This document shows, piece by piece, positions 51,869-61,023 of a stretch of DNA of 64,000 bases (positions within the stretch are counted from its first letter, which is position 1; each line of letters opens with the position of its first letter). Both the position numbers and the translations under genes were made by a program. Where the stretch lies: NCBI RefSeq assembly GCF_900109345.1, contig NZ_FNZN01000004.1:186001-250000 (forward strand), written 5' to 3'. The notes under the pieces were generated by a model. It was not told where the DNA came from. It saw only the letters and a list, made by a program, of their open reading frames with translations, and made no database searches. The DNA comes from Maribacter orientalis (GTDB lineage Bacteria > Bacteroidota > Bacteroidia > Flavobacteriales > Flavobacteriaceae).

Positions 51869-53260
51869 ATGAGCAAAAAAAATTCAAGAAGATCGTTTAT
51901 AAAACGCGCTTCACTTACCTCAGCTGCCTTAAGTACAAGTCCTTTTTTATTGGCAGCCTCGAGTAACAACCGTTTAATTTTAAGTAGAAGCTACACCCAT
52001 CAAGAGTTTAGTGCGAACAATCAAATAAATATTGCTTTGATCGGTACAGGAATTCAGGGAATATTCGACACACAAGCTGCCCTGAAAGTTAATGGGGTAC
52101 AATTGGTCGCAGCATGCGATTTATACACAGGAAGGCTTGAAAGAGCAAAAGAACTTTGGGGGCAAGGTATTTTCGTGACTAGAGATTATAGAGAAATATT
52201 AAATCGTAATGATATTGATGCCGTAATTATTGCAACACCAGATCATTGGCATCAAACTATAGCAGTTGCAGCTCTTAATGCTGGCAAGCATGTGTATTGT
52301 GAAAAACCAATGGTGCAAAATTTTAATGAAGGACAAGAAATTATAAAAGCTCAAAAAAACTCAGGTAAAATATGCCAAGTTGGTAGCCAAGGAATGTCAT
52401 CACTTGGTAATGAGAAAGCAAAGCAACTTTATGAAGAAGGTGCTATTGGGGATATTGTGATGTTAGACATGTACAACGATAGGTATTCTGCTGAAGGTGC
52501 GTGGCAATACCCTATACCGCCAGATGCAAGCACGAATACCGTTGATTTCGATACCTTTTTGGGCAATGCCCCCAATGTACCTTTCGAACCAAAACGATTT
52601 TTTAGGTGGAGAAACTACCAAGATTATGGTACTGGTGTGGCAGGAGATTTATTCGTTCACGCGTTTTCCACATTAAATTATGTCATAAGTTCACATGGAC
52701 CAAATAGAGCTTTAGCAACTGGCGGACTGCGTTATTGGAAAGATGGTAGAGATGTACCCGATGTTTCCATAACGTTATACGACTATCCTAAAACTGAAAC
52801 TCACGCGCCTTTTAATGCAGCTTTCCGTATAAACTTTATCGCAGGCAGCGGAGGAGGAGGAGGATTTAAACTTATAGGCACCGAAGGTGAAATGGAAATA
52901 GGGCAAAATTCGGTCACCGTAAACCGTTCAAAATTAAGCATGACCCCAAGTGGATATTCGTTGATTTCGTTTACAGAGGAAATGCAACAAAAAATTAAAA
53001 ACGAATATGCCGCTAAAAATTTAGAACCTAGAAGCTCTAGTCTGTCTACAGGTACAACCACTTGGGAGGCACCTGGTGATTACAAAGGAGCTCATTACGA
53101 CCATTTCAATAATTTCTTTACAAGCATAAGAAGTAATGGCAAAGTAATACAAGACCCAACATTTGGACTTAGAGCAGCCGGAGCAGCACTTTTGGCTAAC
53201 GAAAGTTATTCTAGAAAACAACCCGTTAATTGGAACCCTACAGAAATGAAATTAATGTAA
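51869..53260 (+). CDS. Tat-exported Gfo/Idh/MocA family oxidoreductase
   Basis: This 463-residue protein begins with a twin-arginine signal (NSRRSFIKRASLTSAALSTSPFLLAAS). The NAD-binding fold reads IGTGIQGIFDTQAAL and AACDLY, and the active-site region VIIATPDHWHQTIAVAALNAGKHVYCEKPMVQN carries the usual EKP lysine. The C-terminal domain has GTGVAGDLFVHAFSTLNYVI. Export to the periplasm is typical of sugar-related members in Bacteroidetes. The substrate is unknown. It is convergent with the Lrp-type gene, 1 nt between stops. Confidence 0.9.
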   Translation: MSKKNSRRSFIKRASLTSAALSTSPFLLAASSNNRLILSRSYTHQEFSANNQINIALIGTGIQGIFDTQAALKVNGVQLVAACDLYTGRLERAKELWGQGIFVTRDYREILNRNDIDAVIIATPDHWHQTIAVAALNAGKHVYCEKPMVQNFNEGQEIIKAQKNSGKICQVGSQGMSSLGNEKAKQLYEEGAIGDIVMLDMYNDRYSAEGAWQYPIPPDASTNTVDFDTFLGNAPNVPFEPKRFFRWRNYQDYGTGVAGDLFVHAFSTLNYVISSHGPNRALATGGLRYWKDGRDVPDVSITLYDYPKTETHAPFNAAFRINFIAGSGGGGGFKLIGTEGEMEIGQNSVTVNRSKLSMTPSGYSLISFTEEMQQKIKNEYAAKNLEPRSSSLSTGTTTWEAPGDYKGAHYDHFNNFFTSIRSNGKVIQDPTFGLRAAGAALLANESYSRKQPVNWNPTEMKLM

Positions 53261-53261
53261 A

Positions 53262-53735
53262 TTATTCTTCTTTCACTTCGATGAATTGGATGTGACGTTC
53301 TACATTCTCTTCAATTGATATGAAAGATTCTATACCACGTATACCTGTAATGCTAAGAATTTCATCTTGATAGACTTGTTTGTAGTGAAAGCTATCTCTA
53401 GCATGCATCTTTATGAAAATATCGTATTTACCGGTTACGTGGTGTATTTTAACCACCTCTTCAATTTCATTTAATTTTTTCATGACCTTCTTAAAAAGGT
53501 TAATCTCACTTAAAAATATTCCTAAAAAAATAGTCATTTTCCAACCCATTTTAGCGTAATCTAAACTAAGGGTTGCTCCGGTTATTAAACCCATCTCCCT
53601 CATTTTTCGCATTCGCATATGTACCGTTCCTGGAGAAATAATCAATTTTTTGGCTACATCGGTATAAGGGGTTTGTGCATTTTCCGCCAGAATATTCAAA
53701 ATATTAAAATCTACATCGTCTAATTTATTTCTCAT
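53262..53735 (-). CDS. Lrp/AsnC family transcriptional regulator
   Basis: This 157-residue protein has an N-terminal helix-turn-helix (LDDVDFNILNILAENAQTPYTDVAKKLIISPGTVHMRMRKMREMGLI, split by domain) and a C-terminal RAM ligand-binding domain (VVKIHHVTGKYDIFIKMHARD). Such proteins respond to amino acids. It is divergent from the TonB receptor cluster, across a 527-bp spacer, so it could control that cluster, which contains an aminotransferase. Confidence 0.93.
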   Translation of the reverse strand: MRNKLDDVDFNILNILAENAQTPYTDVAKKLIISPGTVHMRMRKMREMGLITGATLSLDYAKMGWKMTIFLGIFLSEINLFKKVMKKLNEIEEVVKIHHVTGKYDIFIKMHARDSFHYKQVYQDEILSITGIRGIESFISIEENVERHIQFIEVKEE

Positions 53736-54262
53736 TTGATCCGTTCGATTAAATTTTCACATCAATTAAATTCCGCCTATTTATTAAACTATTATAAGTG
53801 TTTAACCATTTTTAACAAATTTAATTTATAGTTATGTTATTTTACGTATTAATATGACAATAAAAATACCAATAATTGAGTTTTTATTTAAAATTTCATA
53901 ATCACACTGATGATTGCATAAAAAGCATCTTCGCAGCAAATAATATCAAATCACCACAATCGTATTATTAGGATTTTAAAAAATCGAAATATTATCATTT
54001 TTAATCAAAAAAAGTGGTTTTAATTCAAGAAAAACAAACACAATAAGCTTGTTTACAATTAGTTACAAAACGATACTATTTTTATTATTCTTCAACAATC
54101 TATAATATTGTCTAAGTCAAATTATCAACTAATGACCTGATATTTTGATTGTAAAGTTTCCGGAACTTTTCTTTTACGCATAATGTATCCCCCGTTAGTT
54201 TTTCTATTAAAAACAGGAATACTTATTAGGCAGGTGCATCATTGAGCAACAACTAAACTCAC
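53736..54262. other. 527-bp AT-rich gene-free control region
   Basis: No ORF, RNA or strong stem-loop is visible. The stretch is extremely A/T-rich with many A- and T-tracts, suitable for Lrp-type or nucleoid protein binding. It separates the Lrp gene from the TonB-dependent receptor. Confidence 0.45.
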
Positions 54263-57214
54263 ATGATTATGAAGAAAATTCTAACTCTATCCTTCTTGTT
54301 ACTATGTACCCTACATGTAGCTCGAGCACAGGAAAACACAATTACCGGTAAAGTATCAGATTCACAAGGTCCCTTGGCCGGCGTTAATGTAATGGTCAAA
54401 GGAACCACTACAGGGGTCATTACAGATTTTGACGGTTTGTATTCCATTACGGCAGCAAGCGATGCCACTTTGGTTTACTCCTTTATAGGATATGCCAAAT
54501 TAGAAATGCCCGTAAATGGAAAAACGACAATGAACGTAATCCTTGAAGAGTCAGCACAACAGTTGACAGAAACCATTGTACTAGGCACAAGGGGCGCTGC
54601 AAGAACAAAATTGAACACTCCCGTACCTGTAGATGTAATCAATATTAAAAAAGATGCGATAAATATGCCGCAGCAAGACCTTTCACAAATGCTAGCAGCT
54701 TCCGCTCCATCATTTACCGCATATACAAGTGGTGGTGGTGACTTATCGTCATTTGTTAGTCCGCCTTCTTTAAGAGGTTTGGCTCCCAACCAAATGTTGG
54801 TTTTGGTAAATGGAAAAAGAAGGCATACGTCAGCTATTCTTGCCGCATCACAAACGGGTACACCTTCAAATGCGGTAGATATGAAGTTTATACCTTCTAT
54901 AGGTATCGACAGAATAGAAATATTACGTGATGGTGCATCTGCCCAATATGGATCTGATGCGATTGCCGGTGTTGTGAACATAGTTCTTAAAAAAGGAACT
55001 GGCGAATTTACCGGAACACTAACTGGCGGTGCTTACCCAAATGCCTCACCTGATTTTGGCGATTCTGATTTAACAGACGCAGAAAAAGCACTAAACAGAT
55101 CTTCCGGAGATTGGGACGGCTACAATTTTCAATTCGATGGAAATTATGGAGTCGGATTTGAAAATGGAGGCTACTTCAATGCTTCAGTTCTTGTAAGTCA
55201 ATCAGAACGAACAATAAGACCAACAGTTTTAGAAGTTGATAGAGCACCACTCTATAGCGATATATATTTAAATAACGGAACTACCGATGTTAATGGTAAT
55301 CCAATTATTACCAATCCTGAGTTGATTGCTGCCCAAGGCAGTGGTGATGCCGGTTTAATTAACTCTTTAACCACTGTTGAAGGATTAATGGGTGCTAGAG
55401 GTATTGAACAAGTAGATGTATCAACCTACTCTGGTCAACCAGCAAAAACATTAATGGGTTTTAGTTTCAATATGGAAACTCCATTAACAGATACCACAGA
55501 CTTTTATGCCTTTGGTGATTTTGGATATCAGTATTCAGATGCCTATAGCTGTTTTTATAGAAGAGCTGCACAAGCAGACAGAACAAGTTATGCCCTTTAT
55601 CCCAATGGTTTTAGGCCTCAAATTTATACTGACCAATACAACGTATCATTGGCTTCAGGTATTACCGGCGAGCTAGGTGATTACGAATTTGATTTAAGCA
55701 ACACCTTCGGAACCAACTCAGCGAAATACGGTATGTTCAATACTTGGAACGCAAGTATTGGAGAAAGCTCTCCTACTGAAATGAACCTAGGAACACATAG
55801 CTTCTTACAAAACTCACTTAATCTAGATTTCACCAACTACTATGAAGACATTCTTTCAGGATTGAATGTTGCCTTTGGAGGTGAATTAAGAGTTGAAAAC
55901 TATTCCATCGAAGCAGGACAAGAAGAAAGCTGGACAGCAGGCACTGTCGGCGTTGTAACCGCTACAGAAGACAACCAGGCATTAATTGGTCCTGATGGTT
56001 TCCCACTTGAAGACTTGAATGGTTCTCCTATTGTTAATGAAACTGGCGCCGCAGTTGTTTTACCATATGCAGGTGTAAGCCAAGAATTAGTGAAAAACTA
56101 TGCATTGAACTGTCAGTGCTTTAGAGGTTTTGCCCCTGAAAACGAGAGTAACAGTTTCAGATCTGTTATGGCAGCCTACGTTGATTTAGAATTGGATGTA
56201 TCCGATAAATTTCTTATCTCTGGTGCCTTACGTTTAGAAAATTATTCTGATTTTGGAAATGTTATAACCAGTAAAATTGCTGGTAGATATTCTATCAGTG
56301 ATAATTTCGCAATAAGAGGATCTTACAGTAGTGGTTTTAGGGCTCCTTCATTACAGGAACTAAACTACTCGCATAGCTATACTTTCTTCGTAAATCTGGT
56401 TCCTTTTGATGGAACTCTTTACCAAAATAGCAGTTCTGCAGCAAGCGCATTGGGTATAGGTCAATTACAAGAAGAGCGTTCAAGAAACTTTAGCCTAGGT
56501 TTTACTACTAAAATTGGAAAACTAGACTTCACCTTAGATGCCTACAAAATTGATATTTTCGATAGAATTTTTGAAACTGGTGAATTTAATGCAGGCACTA
56601 CTCCTGCTTTAGCACCAATCATTGGAAGCGGACTTGCAAGCTTCAGAATTAATGGAGGTGACATTAGCACCAAAGGTATTGAGGCTGTAGCCAATTACAA
56701 TACTAATTTAGGCGCAGGTCAATTAGGTATTGTTCTTTCAGGAACCTTTAGGGAGAACAAATTTGAAAACATCAATTTACCAGATTTGAACACCAACCTA
56801 ACCGATGAGGAATTGGCTGACAATTACGTAAATAGAGGCCTTATCGGTCAATTTGAAACAGGCACTCCAAGTAGCAAACTTATAGGTACCCTAAATTATT
56901 CCATTGGAAAATTTTCAACCATGCTGAGAGGAACACGTTATGGTTCTGTTCAAACAAGAGATAGCAGAACGAGAACATTATTAGATGGTTCTACAGGGTA
57001 CGCTGATCAATATTTTACTCCAGAATTTACGGTAGATCTAGGTGTCACCTACAAGGTATCAGACAATCTAAGCCTAACCGTTGGTGGTAATAATGTGTTC
57101 AATGAATATCCAGAAATCATTAGATATGAACTTCGAACATTCAACTTATATTCTAATTATCAGCAAGGGTCTTCAGGCTCTTACTATTTTGGAAGATTAA
57201 CGTTCACACTATAA
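54263..57214 (+). CDS. TonB-dependent outer-membrane receptor
   Basis: This 983-residue protein has a signal peptide (KKILTLSFLLLCTLHVARAQ). A carboxypeptidase-regulatory-like domain follows (ITGKVSDSQGPLAGVNVMVKGTTTGVITDFDGLYSI). Then come a plug (SLRGLAPNQMLVLVNGKRRH, IDRIEILRDGASAQYGSDAIAGVVNIVLKK) and a 22-strand-type barrel ending YYFGRLTFTL. There is no SusD partner downstream, so it is not a classic Sus locus. The next genes are a small lipoprotein, a Tat-exported aminotransferase and an AEC permease. The start may be Met3. Confidence 0.93.
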   Translation: MIMKKILTLSFLLLCTLHVARAQENTITGKVSDSQGPLAGVNVMVKGTTTGVITDFDGLYSITAASDATLVYSFIGYAKLEMPVNGKTTMNVILEESAQQLTETIVLGTRGAARTKLNTPVPVDVINIKKDAINMPQQDLSQMLAASAPSFTAYTSGGGDLSSFVSPPSLRGLAPNQMLVLVNGKRRHTSAILAASQTGTPSNAVDMKFIPSIGIDRIEILRDGASAQYGSDAIAGVVNIVLKKGTGEFTGTLTGGAYPNASPDFGDSDLTDAEKALNRSSGDWDGYNFQFDGNYGVGFENGGYFNASVLVSQSERTIRPTVLEVDRAPLYSDIYLNNGTTDVNGNPIITNPELIAAQGSGDAGLINSLTTVEGLMGARGIEQVDVSTYSGQPAKTLMGFSFNMETPLTDTTDFYAFGDFGYQYSDAYSCFYRRAAQADRTSYALYPNGFRPQIYTDQYNVSLASGITGELGDYEFDLSNTFGTNSAKYGMFNTWNASIGESSPTEMNLGTHSFLQNSLNLDFTNYYEDILSGLNVAFGGELRVENYSIEAGQEESWTAGTVGVVTATEDNQALIGPDGFPLEDLNGSPIVNETGAAVVLPYAGVSQELVKNYALNCQCFRGFAPENESNSFRSVMAAYVDLELDVSDKFLISGALRLENYSDFGNVITSKIAGRYSISDNFAIRGSYSSGFRAPSLQELNYSHSYTFFVNLVPFDGTLYQNSSSAASALGIGQLQEERSRNFSLGFTTKIGKLDFTLDAYKIDIFDRIFETGEFNAGTTPALAPIIGSGLASFRINGGDISTKGIEAVANYNTNLGAGQLGIVLSGTFRENKFENINLPDLNTNLTDEELADNYVNRGLIGQFETGTPSSKLIGTLNYSIGKFSTMLRGTRYGSVQTRDSRTRTLLDGSTGYADQYFTPEFTVDLGVTYKVSDNLSLTVGGNNVFNEYPEIIRYELRTFNLYSNYQQGSSGSYYFGRLTFTL

Positions 57215-57244
57215 AGCAAGGTAACCCTTTAAGAAAAGATAATT

Positions 57245-57742
57245 ATGAAAACATACATTAAACACATAGTAATCATAGTAGTAACAATTGGCTTTTTCTC
57301 TTGCGAACAAGAACGATTAGACCCAATATTGACCACTGCCGATGGTGGTGGCAAGTTAACTACCTATACAGCATATACCATTGATTCAACTGATCCCGAT
57401 GGGTCAAATGTGTATGGCAGAATCGTGTTTTGGAAAAGCGCCTTAGACCAAACGCTAGTACAGATTTCACTTTATAACACAGTTCCTGGTCTATTGCATC
57501 CTGCATTGATTATAGATGGTGCAGCGGGCTCTGGAGGAACCACCATGATAACATTAGATAATGTTTCTGGCGAAACAGGTGAGCTAGACACTAGTAAACT
57601 CTATGTTATAACAGATACTTCTTTCTATGATTCCATTTCATCAATGGATAGCCATATTGATATCTATCTGAGTACTACCGACGATACACTGGTTGCAACA
57701 GGTGACCTTGGTAGTAATGCTGATCCTGTAGAATCTAATTGA
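57245..57742 (+). CDS. Small lipoprotein of unknown function
   Basis: This 165-residue protein has a lipoprotein signal (IVIIVVTIGFFSC, Cys20) and a soluble beta-rich mature part with many Thr/Asp residues (YTAYTIDSTDPDGSNVYGRIVFW, LDNVSGETGELDTSKLYVI, YLSTTDDTLVATGDLGSN). No family is recognised. Its place 30 nt after the TonB receptor and 27 nt before the aminotransferase suggests a surface or periplasmic partner of the receptor. Confidence 0.72.
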   Translation: MKTYIKHIVIIVVTIGFFSCEQERLDPILTTADGGGKLTTYTAYTIDSTDPDGSNVYGRIVFWKSALDQTLVQISLYNTVPGLLHPALIIDGAAGSGGTTMITLDNVSGETGELDTSKLYVITDTSFYDSISSMDSHIDIYLSTTDDTLVATGDLGSNADPVESN

Positions 57743-57769
57743 ATATTATAAACTTAAATATAGCACAAA

Positions 57770-58960
57770 ATGAAAACAAATGTAAACAGAAGAGATTGGC
57801 TTAAAAAAGGCGTTCTCACAGCAGCAGGTGTAATGGCAGCACCTTATTTGACCTATGGGGCTTTCCCCTCACAACCAACGGTAGTAGATGCAAAAGGAAA
57901 TATACCCTACACACCATTTTTTAAGGAGTATCTACCTTATGCCCCAACACAACCACTAGAGTTAGCTGCAAAACTTAACGCAAATGAAAATCCTTACGGA
58001 CCATCACCTATGGCTGTTGACGCCATGCAAAAGTATGCTCCAAAAGGAAATCGATACGCCTGGAAGGAATTGTATGAATTGATGGATAAAATTGCTTTGG
58101 AAGAAGGTGTTAAGCAAGAAAATATCATGATGGGCCCAGGTTCATCAGACCTTTTGGAAAAAACGGCAATGGTTTTCTTTCAACATGGAGGTAATATTGT
58201 TTCTGCAGATCCCGCTTATATGTCCCTAATTAAAGTTGCTGAAGCAACTGGTGCCACTTGGAAACCCATTCCACTTAAAAAAGACTGGTCTCACGATTTA
58301 GCAGCCATGGAAGCAGCAGTTGATGATGATACAAAATTAGTGTACATCTGTAACCCCAACAACCCTACAGGGAGTATGACAGACCATGCAGAACTAATTG
58401 ATTTCTGTTCACGAGTATCTGAAAAGACTCCAATTTTCGTAGATGAAGCCTATCTGGGGTTTTTAGACGATAGTGCTAAAAAGAGTATGGTTTCGCTAAT
58501 AAATGATGGTAAAAATGTAATCATAGCACGCACATTCTCTAAAATACAGGGTATGGCAGGCTTACGTGTAGGCTATGTTGTTGCCCAACCTGAAACATTG
58601 GATATCATACAAAAGATTACGCGTGGTGGCATGGGCATTTCCCTTCCTTCAGTTTATGCAGCTATGGCAAGTATGGATGATATTGCATTTAAGGATAAAT
58701 CTAGAAAATTGAATAAAGTATGTAGAGAATACGTGTACGAAAACCTTGATCGCTTAGGCTTTGAATATGTACCTTCTTCTACAAGCTTTATAATTTTCCC
58801 TATAGAAATGGACGGTAAACCTTTCTTAGAAAAAATGACCGCCGAAGGTGTTGGTGTACGAGCTTTTGAAATCTATGGAAAAAACTGGTGCCGTGTGAGC
58901 ATGGGTACTATGGATGAAATGAAGCTGTTTACAGCTGCCCTTGAAAAAGTGCTAGTTTAA
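57770..58960 (+). CDS. Twin-arginine-exported PLP aminotransferase (HisC-like)
   Basis: This 396-residue fold-type I aminotransferase has NANENPYGPSP, ICNPNNPTGSM, VDEAYLGF and the PLP lysine K258 in ARTFSKIQGMAGLRVGY, closest to histidinol-phosphate aminotransferases. It begins with a twin-arginine signal (NVNRRDWLKKGVLTAAGVMAAPYL). This would send the folded, cofactor-loaded enzyme to the periplasm, which is unusual for the family. The context with a TonB receptor, lipoprotein and AEC permease suggests a substrate-processing role outside the cytoplasm. Confidence 0.88.
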   Translation: MKTNVNRRDWLKKGVLTAAGVMAAPYLTYGAFPSQPTVVDAKGNIPYTPFFKEYLPYAPTQPLELAAKLNANENPYGPSPMAVDAMQKYAPKGNRYAWKELYELMDKIALEEGVKQENIMMGPGSSDLLEKTAMVFFQHGGNIVSADPAYMSLIKVAEATGATWKPIPLKKDWSHDLAAMEAAVDDDTKLVYICNPNNPTGSMTDHAELIDFCSRVSEKTPIFVDEAYLGFLDDSAKKSMVSLINDGKNVIIARTFSKIQGMAGLRVGYVVAQPETLDIIQKITRGGMGISLPSVYAAMASMDDIAFKDKSRKLNKVCREYVYENLDRLGFEYVPSSTSFIIFPIEMDGKPFLEKMTAEGVGVRAFEIYGKNWCRVSMGTMDEMKLFTAALEKVLV

Positions 58961-58968
58961 GTTTGAAT

Positions 58969-59037
58969 TAGTCCAGGAGTTGGATGAATGGATAATTGCC
59001 TTGATACAACAGTCTTAAGTTCAACTCCTTCGGACTA
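58969..59037 (+). terminator. Long stem-loop between the aminotransferase and AEC transporter genes
   Basis: TAGTCC (58969-58974) pairs with GGACTA (59032-59037), and AGGAGTTG (58975-58982) pairs with CAACTCCT (59022-59029), with a 2-nt bulge. The loop is 39 nt. ATTCATTTTT follows. It may be a partial terminator that lowers expression of the downstream permease, or an mRNA-processing element. Confidence 0.6.
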
Positions 59038-59079
59038 TTCATTTTTAGAGAACCCTGTCCAAACCAAATCCCTCAGAAG

Positions 59080-60291
59080 ATGAATTTTGCTTTACAGAAA
59101 ACACTGGAATTAATATTAATCATTGGCCTCGGGTTACTTTTACAAAAAAAAGTGGCCAAGCAAGATTTAAAAGGAGTTAAGGTCTTAATATTAAGTGTGG
59201 CCTTACCTGCGACTATTTTCGTAGCCCTCTTAAAAATAGAGCTTAATGGAACATTATTAGTATTTCCTTTAGCCGCTTTGACCTTTAATCTGTTGATGTT
59301 ATTAGCTACAAAATATTTTCTTGCAGCATCATTACATAAAGAAGAGCAAAGTAAAAAGAGAACGTTAATGATGCTATTACCATCGACGGCACCAGGTCTT
59401 TCATGCTTTCCATTCATTGTAGCATATTTAGGTGACGATACTTTAGCATTAGCTGCACTTGCCGATATAGGTAATAAAATTTTCGTACTCATTCTACTTT
59501 ATATGCTAGCCATGCATTGGTATCGCAAAAACTCATTAATTGAGAAGCAAGAATCCTCTAAAAGCAAAATAAAAGGTCTTTTCATTTCATTAATAAACGA
59601 ACCCATTAATATGGTCATTGTAATAGGTTTGATTATGTTAGGTTTCGGACTAAACCTTTCTTCATTACCAACCTTTTTTCAAAACACTGCATTAAGCGTA
59701 AAAGATTTGATGACGCCATTAGTCTTATTATTTATTGGAATGGCCGTTAGAATCAATTCTGGTGAATTTAAGTTAATAATATCTATGTTATTCCGTAGAG
59801 CGGGTCTTGCTTTTTTATTAAGCGGTCTATTTGCATTCGCAATACCAACTTTAACTCCGGCAATGATTTTACTATTAATTGTTTTTCCTCAAAGCGCATG
59901 TAGTTTTTGGCCATTCGCACATATGAGTGCCATTCAGTCTATGGATGAGAAAGACGCACAGCCAAATCCGACATTCGATGTTAACTTCGGACTAAACATA
60001 TTGGCATGTTCTTTACCTTTTTCTACACTATTGATTATCGGTATTTTCTCTTTTAGCGAGTTCTTCATCAATCCACTAATATTGCTTGGTTTAGGCGCAT
60101 CGATTTTAGCTATTTCTTTTACTCCGGATATTTTTAAGACTACAAGCTTCATGTTAGATAGAGAACGAAAAATAACCCATAAAACTTTGAAAAAAAAATC
60201 ACACTTAACCATTGCAAAAGATGATATTAAGCCTACTAATGAAAAAAATCAATTAGCGATGCCAAGGCAAGCTAAATCTAACTTTAACTAG
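59080..60291 (+). CDS. AEC (auxin efflux carrier) family transporter
   Basis: This 403-residue inner-membrane protein has about ten helices. The pattern is LILIIGLGLLLQKKVAKQDLKGVKVLILSVALPATIFVALLK at the start, LLPSTAPGLSCFPFIVAYLG in the middle, and LTPAMILLLIVFPQSACSFWPFAHM later. These match the AEC family, which carries organic acids or other small anions. The hydrophilic C-terminal tail (about residue 360 onward) abuts a decayed GH109 end on the other strand and may not be ancestral. Confidence 0.87.
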   Translation: MNFALQKTLELILIIGLGLLLQKKVAKQDLKGVKVLILSVALPATIFVALLKIELNGTLLVFPLAALTFNLLMLLATKYFLAASLHKEEQSKKRTLMMLLPSTAPGLSCFPFIVAYLGDDTLALAALADIGNKIFVLILLYMLAMHWYRKNSLIEKQESSKSKIKGLFISLINEPINMVIVIGLIMLGFGLNLSSLPTFFQNTALSVKDLMTPLVLLFIGMAVRINSGEFKLIISMLFRRAGLAFLLSGLFAFAIPTLTPAMILLLIVFPQSACSFWPFAHMSAIQSMDEKDAQPNPTFDVNFGLNILACSLPFSTLLIIGIFSFSEFFINPLILLGLGASILAISFTPDIFKTTSFMLDRERKITHKTLKKKSHLTIAKDDIKPTNEKNQLAMPRQAKSNFN

Positions 60292-60362
60292 GTTTCTTTC
60301 ATCCAATTACAAAGTGGTCTATTCATCCAAAGGCAAAATATAAAATCAGAAATATCTTTCAA
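60288..60362 (-). pseudogene. Remnant 3' end of a GH109-like gene
   Basis: The minus strand encodes KDISDFIFCLWMNRPLCNWMKET followed by a stop. This aligns with the C-terminus of the intact GH109 gene at 61024 (FPDFTRGLWMNRKPYNWMKETY). DNA identity is high in blocks: TTTCTTTCATCCAATTA, CTATTCATCCAAAG and TAAAATCAG. An in-frame TGA lies just upstream in the reading direction. Its stop overlaps the stop of the AEC gene. Confidence 0.7.
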
Positions 60363-60453
60363 AAACAAAAAGAACACATGTCATGAACCGTTCTAGAGCG
60401 ATTATAAAAATTACTAAAACAATTAAGGCTCATAACTCAGGTAACTATTAAAC

Positions 60454-60493
60454 AAAAAAATGGCTCAACGTGTATAAATATACTCGCCAAGCC
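60454..60493 (-). terminator. Terminator of the 60561 gene
   Basis: The minus-strand stem GGCTTGGCGAGTATA / TACACGTTGAGCC pairs with several G-U pairs and one mismatch, and is followed by ATTTTTTT. Confidence 0.6.
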
Positions 60494-60560
60494 AACCTTT
60501 TTAATTCAAACTACTCCTCTTAAATGTTAGATAATTTGACTCATTTACATAAGAATTATA

Positions 60561-60893
60561 TCATTTAGCTACTTCAATAGGTACGAGATATACAATACCT
60601 TCATCATAACTACCTTTTCGAAGTTCTTGAAAATCTATATTCTCCTTAATATACTCTGAAAGCAAACTGGAATTGGTAGATATGGATAATATCCTAACCA
60701 AACCTTTATCGTCAACAGCTAAACGAACTTCTGCTTTTTGCCCCCTAATCTGGTCTGGAACATTCTCTTCAGCGAATAGATTATAAATCTGACTGGTTAA
60801 AGCCTTGGTACTTTTCGGCTCGGTATCATTGGCTAAAACACATGACACACTTAAAAAAGTAAAAATTACTGTAAAATATAATATTTTTTTCAT
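60561..60893 (-). CDS. Small secreted protein, possible TonB-C-like fold
   Basis: This 110-residue protein has a signal peptide (KKILYFTVIFTFLSVSCVLAN). The mature part has AEVRLAVDDKGLVRILSISTNSSLLSEYIKENIDF and YLVPIEVAK. This resembles the strand-helix-strand pattern of TonB C-terminal-like or AMIN-type small periplasmic domains, but the match is weak. It stands alone with its own terminator, between the GH109 remnant and the intact GH109 gene. Confidence 0.68.
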   Translation of the reverse strand: MKKILYFTVIFTFLSVSCVLANDTEPKSTKALTSQIYNLFAEENVPDQIRGQKAEVRLAVDDKGLVRILSISTNSSLLSEYIKENIDFQELRKGSYDEGIVYLVPIEVAK

Positions 60894-61023
60894 GACATGA
60901 ATATTAAATTATACTTAAAGATATTAAAGATATCTTAATATTAGATACAATAAAATATTAAATTAATAATATTTTATTGTTAAACTAAGATTATAATAAT
61001 TTATCAGTCATGAAATATAATTC

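Noticed and set aside
54475-54981. 168-codon antisense frame inside the TonB receptor gene
   Set aside because: Overlaps the strongly conserved plug-coding part on the other strand; no family features.
58969-59040. tRNA-like reading of the stem-loop (6-bp acceptor-like ends, TTCAACTC T-loop-like block)
   Set aside because: No proper D-arm, anticodon arm or T-stem forms; a bulged hairpin explains the pairing better.
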